Shown one piece after another: positions 37,642-40,916 of a DNA stretch of 40,916 bases (within the stretch, counting starts at the first letter, position 1; the number at the start of each line of letters is the position of its first letter). Made by a program: the position numbers and the translations under genes. Origin of the DNA: DATHRK01 sp035465395 (GTDB lineage: Bacteria; Gemmatimonadota; Gemmatimonadetes; Longimicrobiales; RSA9); assembly GCA_035465395.1 (NCBI GenBank), contig DATHRK010000022.1, positions 1-40,916 on the forward strand, given 5' to 3'. The notes beneath the pieces were generated by a model, which was given only the letters and a program-made list of their open reading frames with translations, was not told the origin of the DNA and did not search any database.

Positions 37642-39293
37642 TCGCCCGGCGAACGCCCTTCCCCACCCTCCCCTTCCCCCCCCGCCCACGCCGGTGCGCC
37701 CCGATCGCCCCGGTGCAGCGACGCCCAGAGCGCCAGCGACAGCGCGTCCCGCGTCTCCTCCGGCAGTAGCACGGCGTCCACGAACCCACGCGCGGCCGCG
37801 TAGCGGGCGTCGAGCTGGCGCTCGTAGTCCGCCCGGACGGCGTCCATCCTGGCCTCCATCTCCGCGTCCGGCGCTTCGCCCCGCTCGCGCAGCTCTTCGA
37901 GGCGCGCGCCGAAGAGCGCCATCACCGCGCTCTCCCCCTCCATGACCCCCATGCGCCCGGTCGGCCACGTGAAGATGAAGTCGGGGTCGAAGCCCTGTCC
38001 CGCCATCGCGTAGTAGCCCGCGCCGGAGGCGTGGTTGATGGTGAGCACCAGCTTCGGCACCGTGGCCGTCGCCATCGCCTCCACGAAGCGCGCGCCCGCG
38101 CGGATGATGCCGGCGTGCTCTGCCTCCGGCCCGACCATGAAGCCGCTGACGTCCTGCACGAACAACAGCGGCCGGCCGTGCCGATTCGCCGTCTCGATGA
38201 AGTAAGCCACCTTTTCGGCCGAATCGGCGTACACGATGCCGCCGAACTTGGGCGGCCCGCCGTGCGGGTCCTTCAACATGCCCCGGGCGTTGGCGATCAC
38301 CGCGACCGGGAGCCCCGCGATGCGGCCATCGCCGCAGATCATCTCCGGCGCGTAGTCCGCCTGGAATTCCTGGAGGGCGCCGCCGTCGAGGATGCACGCC
38401 AGCACGTCGCGCACTTCGTAGGGCTGCCGGTGATCGCCCGGGAGCAGGTCGTACAGGTCCGCCGCGGCGCGGCCGGGCGCGGTTTCCGGATCGGGCGCCG
38501 CGACGCTCTGGACCGGCGGCAGCTCCGCCACGATCTCGCGGATGCGGGCGATGCACGACTCGTCGTCGGGCAGCCTGTAGTGGGCGACGCCGCTCAGCGC
38601 GGTGTGGGTCCAGGCACCACCCAGCTCCTCGCTCTCGACCGACTGCCCGGTCGCGCCCTTCACGAGGTTCGGGCCGCCGAGGCCCATGAAGCTCGTCCCC
38701 TCGACCATCAGGATCACGTCGGACAGCGCGGGCAGGTAGGCGCCACCCGCGATGCAGGGGCCCATCACGGCCGCGATCTGCGGGACGCGCAGGCGGCGGC
38801 GCATGATGGAGTTGTAGTAGAAGATACGGCTGGCCCCGTACTGGCCGGGAAACACGCCGCCCTGATACGGGAGGTTGACGCCCGCGGAGTCCACGAGGTA
38901 GACGATCGGCACGCGCGAGCGCATCGCAATCTCCTGCGCCCGCAACATCTTCGTGATCGTCTCGGGCCACCACGACCCCGCCTTGACCGTGGCGTCGTTG
39001 GCGACCACGACCGTGGGCCGCCCGGCGACGACGCCCAGCCCGGTCACGACTCCGGCGGCGGGTGCCTGCCCGTCGTACTGGTCGTGGGCCACCAACAGCC
39101 CGATCTCGAGGAACGTGCCGCCCGGATCCAGGAGCAGGTCGATCCGCTCGCGCGCGGTGAGCTTCCCCTGCGAGTGCTGGCGCTCGATGCGGTCCTCGCC
39201 GCCGCCCTGCCGCAGGCGGTGACGCAGCTCCTCCAGCTCGGCGGACAGCTCCCGCAGGCGGTTGGAGGTCACGGAGGGCTCGCTAGCCGGCAT
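37617..39293 (-). CDS. acyl-CoA carboxylase carboxyltransferase (beta) subunit
   Basis: 558 residues of the biotin-dependent carboxyltransferase family. N-terminal half: GKLTARERIDLLLDPGGTFLEIG, GVVAGRPTVVVANDATVKAGSW, PIVYLVDSAGVNLPYQ, MGPCIAGGAYLPALSD. C-terminal half: GGPPKFGGIVYADSAEKVAYFIE, LLFVQDVSGFMVGPEAEHAGIIRAGA, NHASGAGYYAMAGQGFDPDFIFTWP. The SVESEELGGAWTHTALSGVAHY block and overall layout are those of methylcrotonyl-CoA carboxylase beta and its geranyl-CoA relatives rather than propionyl-CoA carboxylase; substrate inferred. The biotin carboxylase/carrier subunit is not in the window. A Gly-rich tail (last 25 residues) is unusual. Its start overlaps the B12-binding gene by 11 bp. 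Confidence 0.9.
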   Translation of the reverse strand: MPASEPSVTSNRLRELSAELEELRHRLRQGGGEDRIERQHSQGKLTARERIDLLLDPGGTFLEIGLLVAHDQYDGQAPAAGVVTGLGVVAGRPTVVVANDATVKAGSWWPETITKMLRAQEIAMRSRVPIVYLVDSAGVNLPYQGGVFPGQYGASRIFYYNSIMRRRLRVPQIAAVMGPCIAGGAYLPALSDVILMVEGTSFMGLGGPNLVKGATGQSVESEELGGAWTHTALSGVAHYRLPDDESCIARIREIVAELPPVQSVAAPDPETAPGRAAADLYDLLPGDHRQPYEVRDVLACILDGGALQEFQADYAPEMICGDGRIAGLPVAVIANARGMLKDPHGGPPKFGGIVYADSAEKVAYFIETANRHGRPLLFVQDVSGFMVGPEAEHAGIIRAGARFVEAMATATVPKLVLTINHASGAGYYAMAGQGFDPDFIFTWPTGRMGVMEGESAVMALFGARLEELRERGEAPDAEMEARMDAVRADYERQLDARYAAARGFVDAVLLPEETRDALSLALWASLHRGDRGAPAWAGGEGEGGEGRSPGDHSGPNSS

Positions 39294-39699
39294 CCCGCGC
39301 GTTCTCGTCGAACCACTCGCGGATGTAGGCGATCGGCTCCGAGGTGGGAGTGCCGGGACCGAACACCTTGCCCACCCCCAGCCGGTACAGCTCCGCGGCG
39401 TCGTCTTCGGGGATGATGCCGCCTCCGGTGAGCAGGACGTGGTCGGCGCCCTCGGCGTCGAGCAACTCCTTCACGCGGGGGAACAGGGTCATGTGGGCGC
39501 CGGAGAGGATCGACAGGGCGACGACGTCGACGTCCTCCTGGATCGCCGCCCCCACGACCATCTCGGGGGTCTGATGGAGCCCCGTGTAGATCACTTCGAA
39601 GCCGGCGTCCCGGAACGCGCTCGCGATCACCTTCGCGCCCCGGTCGTGTCCGTCCAGACCCGGCTTGGCGACCAAAACGCGGATTTTTCGTTCGCTCAT
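39283..39699 (-). CDS. free-standing B12-binding subunit of an acyl-CoA mutase
   Basis: 138 residues that form only the cobalamin-binding domain: RKIRVLVAKPGLDGHDRGAKVIA with DxHxxG (Asp16, His18, Gly21), the SxL motif (Ser63-Leu65) and GGG near residue 92. This equals the C-terminal domain of methylmalonyl-CoA mutase; in archaea and many bacteria it is encoded apart from the large catalytic subunit, which is absent from the window. It would isomerise methylmalonyl-CoA or a related acyl-CoA together with that partner. The ATG at 39699 is preferred over a TTG at 39723. It precedes the carboxyltransferase with an 11-bp overlap, so both are cotranscribed. Confidence 0.9.
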   Translation of the reverse strand: MSERKIRVLVAKPGLDGHDRGAKVIASAFRDAGFEVIYTGLHQTPEMVVGAAIQEDVDVVALSILSGAHMTLFPRVKELLDAEGADHVLLTGGGIIPEDDAAELYRLGVGKVFGPGTPTSEPIAYIREWFDENARDAG

Positions 39700-39859
39700 C
39701 TGCACGCTGCAGGCGCGGGGCAAAGGAAACGGGTCGAGACACTAGCGCGTCGACGGCGAGGCGAGCAAGATTGAAGCGAACGATCCCCCTGGCCGGTTGT
39801 CCCGCCCGAACGCCGTGTACTTTCGCTAAACCGGTCGTCGGGAATCCGATGGGAAGCGC

Positions 39860-40303
39860 ATGAACCTGACCAACGTCGAGTCCGTTCTGGGAAGCCTCAC
39901 CGTCCTCTCGGTCGCGCTGATTCCCCTGCTGGGCCCCGGTGCCCCCGGCGCCGAGACGGTGGTGCTGACGGCGATCGTCGTTGCGCTCCTGCAGGGCCTG
40001 CTCATGGCGGTGAGCCGGGCGCGCCGGCGCCGCGACCGGGAAGAGAGCGTGCTCGAGGTGCGGCGCATGCTCCAGGACCAGGTGAAGGGGCAGCTGTCGC
40101 GCATCACGATGGCGGCCACCGCCTCGGGCGAGGACGTCGACGAGGAGGGGCGCCTGCAGAGCGAGGTGCTCGGCGCCGTCGACAGCGTGACCTACGTGGT
40201 CGACGGCCTCTCCCCGGAGTCGGTGCGGACCTGGAAGCAGCGCTATTCGGCGGCGAACAGCCACGCCATGGTGCGCCGTTCGGTGGAGACCGCCCGGCCC
40301 TGA
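39860..40303 (+). CDS. membrane protein with cytoplasmic helical tail, unknown
   Basis: 147 residues: two hydrophobic segments at about 10-27 and 34-52, a very basic stretch SRARRRRDREE marking the cytoplasmic side, then a soluble part predicted helical (VLEVRRMLQDQVKGQLSRITMAA, DEEGRLQSEVLGAVDSVTYVVDGLSPESVRTWKQRY). The end has some resemblance to the dimerisation part of signalling proteins but no recognisable motif. It is divergent from the B12-binding gene; TGTACTTT (39817-39824) upstream could be an extended -10. Confidence 0.6.
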   Translation: MNLTNVESVLGSLTVLSVALIPLLGPGAPGAETVVLTAIVVALLQGLLMAVSRARRRRDREESVLEVRRMLQDQVKGQLSRITMAATASGEDVDEEGRLQSEVLGAVDSVTYVVDGLSPESVRTWKQRYSAANSHAMVRRSVETARP

Positions 40304-40354
40304 GGCCCGCGCCGGGCCCACGCCTGCGGCTCGCTCGTCCGTGCGCGCCGCAGC

Positions 40355-40916
40355 CTACGCGGCCTCCGCGAGCACGATCAGGCGGGGGCTCTCGGCACTG
40401 AACCGCGAGCCGTCCCAGTCGCCCAGGAGCTCCTGGGGCCGGTAGCCGGCCGCCTCCAGCAGCGCGAGCACCTCCTCGGCGGCGTACACCCGCAGCCGGT
40501 GCCGCGACCTGCCCTCGGTGCCCTCCGGCGTTCGCCAGCGCCAGCGCTCGTGCGCCACCCCGCGCTCCGCGTTCCAGCGCCGCCGGATGCGCACGCGCGT
40601 CCCGTCGTCCAGACGGAGCCGATCCCGCTCGACGAAATGCCGCTCGACGTCCTCACGGTGGGTCGTCTCCAGGAGTAGCCGGCCCCCGGGCCGGGTGACC
40701 CGCCGCAGCTCCGCGAGGGCGGCGGCCTCGCGGGCGTCGTCGTCGAAAAGGCCGACGCTCGTGAAGACGTCGACGACGGCGTCGAACGCCCCCTCGACGA
40801 ACGGTAGCGCCGCCAGGTCCGCGGCGACGACGCTCGGGACGGCGGGACGCGATCCGGCCGTGGGGGCGGCGGCTCGTGCCTGGACGGCGCGCCGCAGGAG
40901 CGACAGCGACAGGTCG
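40355..40916 (-). CDS. SAM-dependent methyltransferase, 5' end cut by window
   Basis: The C-terminal 186 residues of a class I methyltransferase; the start lies beyond 40916. Visible are SVVAADLAALPFVEGAFDAVVDVFTSVGLF (motifs II and III of the Rossmann-like fold), ELRRVTRPGGRLLLETTHRED (post-motif), and the C-terminal region YAAEEVLALLEAAGYRPQELLGDWDGSRFSAESPRLIVLAEA. The SAM-binding glycine loop is missing because of the edge. The substrate is unknown; the layout resembles the Methyltransf_11/25 group acting on small molecules. Confidence 0.85.
   Translation of the reverse strand, partial: DLSLSLLRRAVQARAAAPTAGSRPAVPSVVAADLAALPFVEGAFDAVVDVFTSVGLFDDDAREAAALAELRRVTRPGGRLLLETTHREDVERHFVERDRLRLDDGTRVRIRRRWNAERGVAHERWRWRTPEGTEGRSRHRLRVYAAEEVLALLEAAGYRPQELLGDWDGSRFSAESPRLIVLAEAA

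Noticed and set aside
1..40916. CRISPR arrays, rRNA genes, transposase genes or a replication origin
   Set aside because: No regularly spaced repeats, rRNA signatures, IS-type inverted repeats with transposase, or DnaA-box clusters were seen on reading.

Overview
The window is about 41 kb of GC-rich, tightly packed bacterial chromosome. Gene content points to a soil- or marine-type aerobic heterotroph, most likely of the Gemmatimonadota. The hints are short genes coupled by ATGA/GTGA overlaps, an orphan Flp-type pilin, NfeD/FloA membrane-domain genes, a membrane domain shared with large Gemmatimonadota sensor proteins, and a split AtuA. No rRNA or other phylogenetic marker confirms the assignment; L21, L27, RNase G and RecQ are the only housekeeping genes.

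Layout. (1) 0-1.7 kb: a lipoprotein and a two-domain rhodanese with a small coupled gene. (2) 1.8-8.4 kb: a nucleoside-salvage island. On the minus strand are an MTA/SAH-type deaminase, a lipoprotein solute-binding protein and one protein that fuses an RbsC-like permease to an ABC ATPase. Divergently on the plus strand are mtnA and a class II (fuculose-phosphate type) aldolase fused to a CbiX chelatase-like domain. Together they look like a 5'-methylthio/5'-deoxy-nucleoside pathway of the DHAP-shunt type. (3) 8.4-9.9 kb: an orphan pilin and two unrecognised genes. (4) 10.0-13.9 kb: an integration hotspot at tRNA-Leu(CAA). A 3.3 kb element is bounded by a perfect 53-bp repeat of the tRNA 3' end; it carries a tyrosine recombinase next to the tRNA, arm-type repeats near both ends and an alpha/beta hydrolase as cargo. 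A third, degenerate tRNA end at 10.06 kb and a broken gene beside it suggest an older insertion. (5) 14-19 kb: an nfeD - broken floA copy - floA - hypothetical operon and a lipoprotein.

(6) 19.3-26.0 kb: a TetR regulator and six acyl-CoA catabolism genes (hydratase, aldehyde dehydrogenase, thiolase, PaaG-like isomerase, 3-hydroxyacyl-CoA dehydrogenase, hydratase), the last four chained by 1- to 4-bp overlaps. (7) 26-28 kb: a DUF3311/sodium:solute symporter pair. (8) 28.4-30.8 kb: rng, rplU and rpmA with visible terminator hairpins and a promoter. (9) 31-39.7 kb: acyl-CoA dehydrogenase, RecQ, a methylglutaconyl-CoA-hydratase-like protein, split AtuA, an acyl-CoA carboxyltransferase and a free-standing B12-binding mutase subunit, consistent with branched-chain or isoprenoid acyl-CoA breakdown. 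(10) The right end holds a small membrane protein and the 3' part of a SAM methyltransferase cut by the window edge.

The most novel-looking material is the salvage island (aldolase-CbiX and permease-ATPase fusions) and the layered tRNA-Leu integration site. All functions are read from sequence motifs; no database search was possible.
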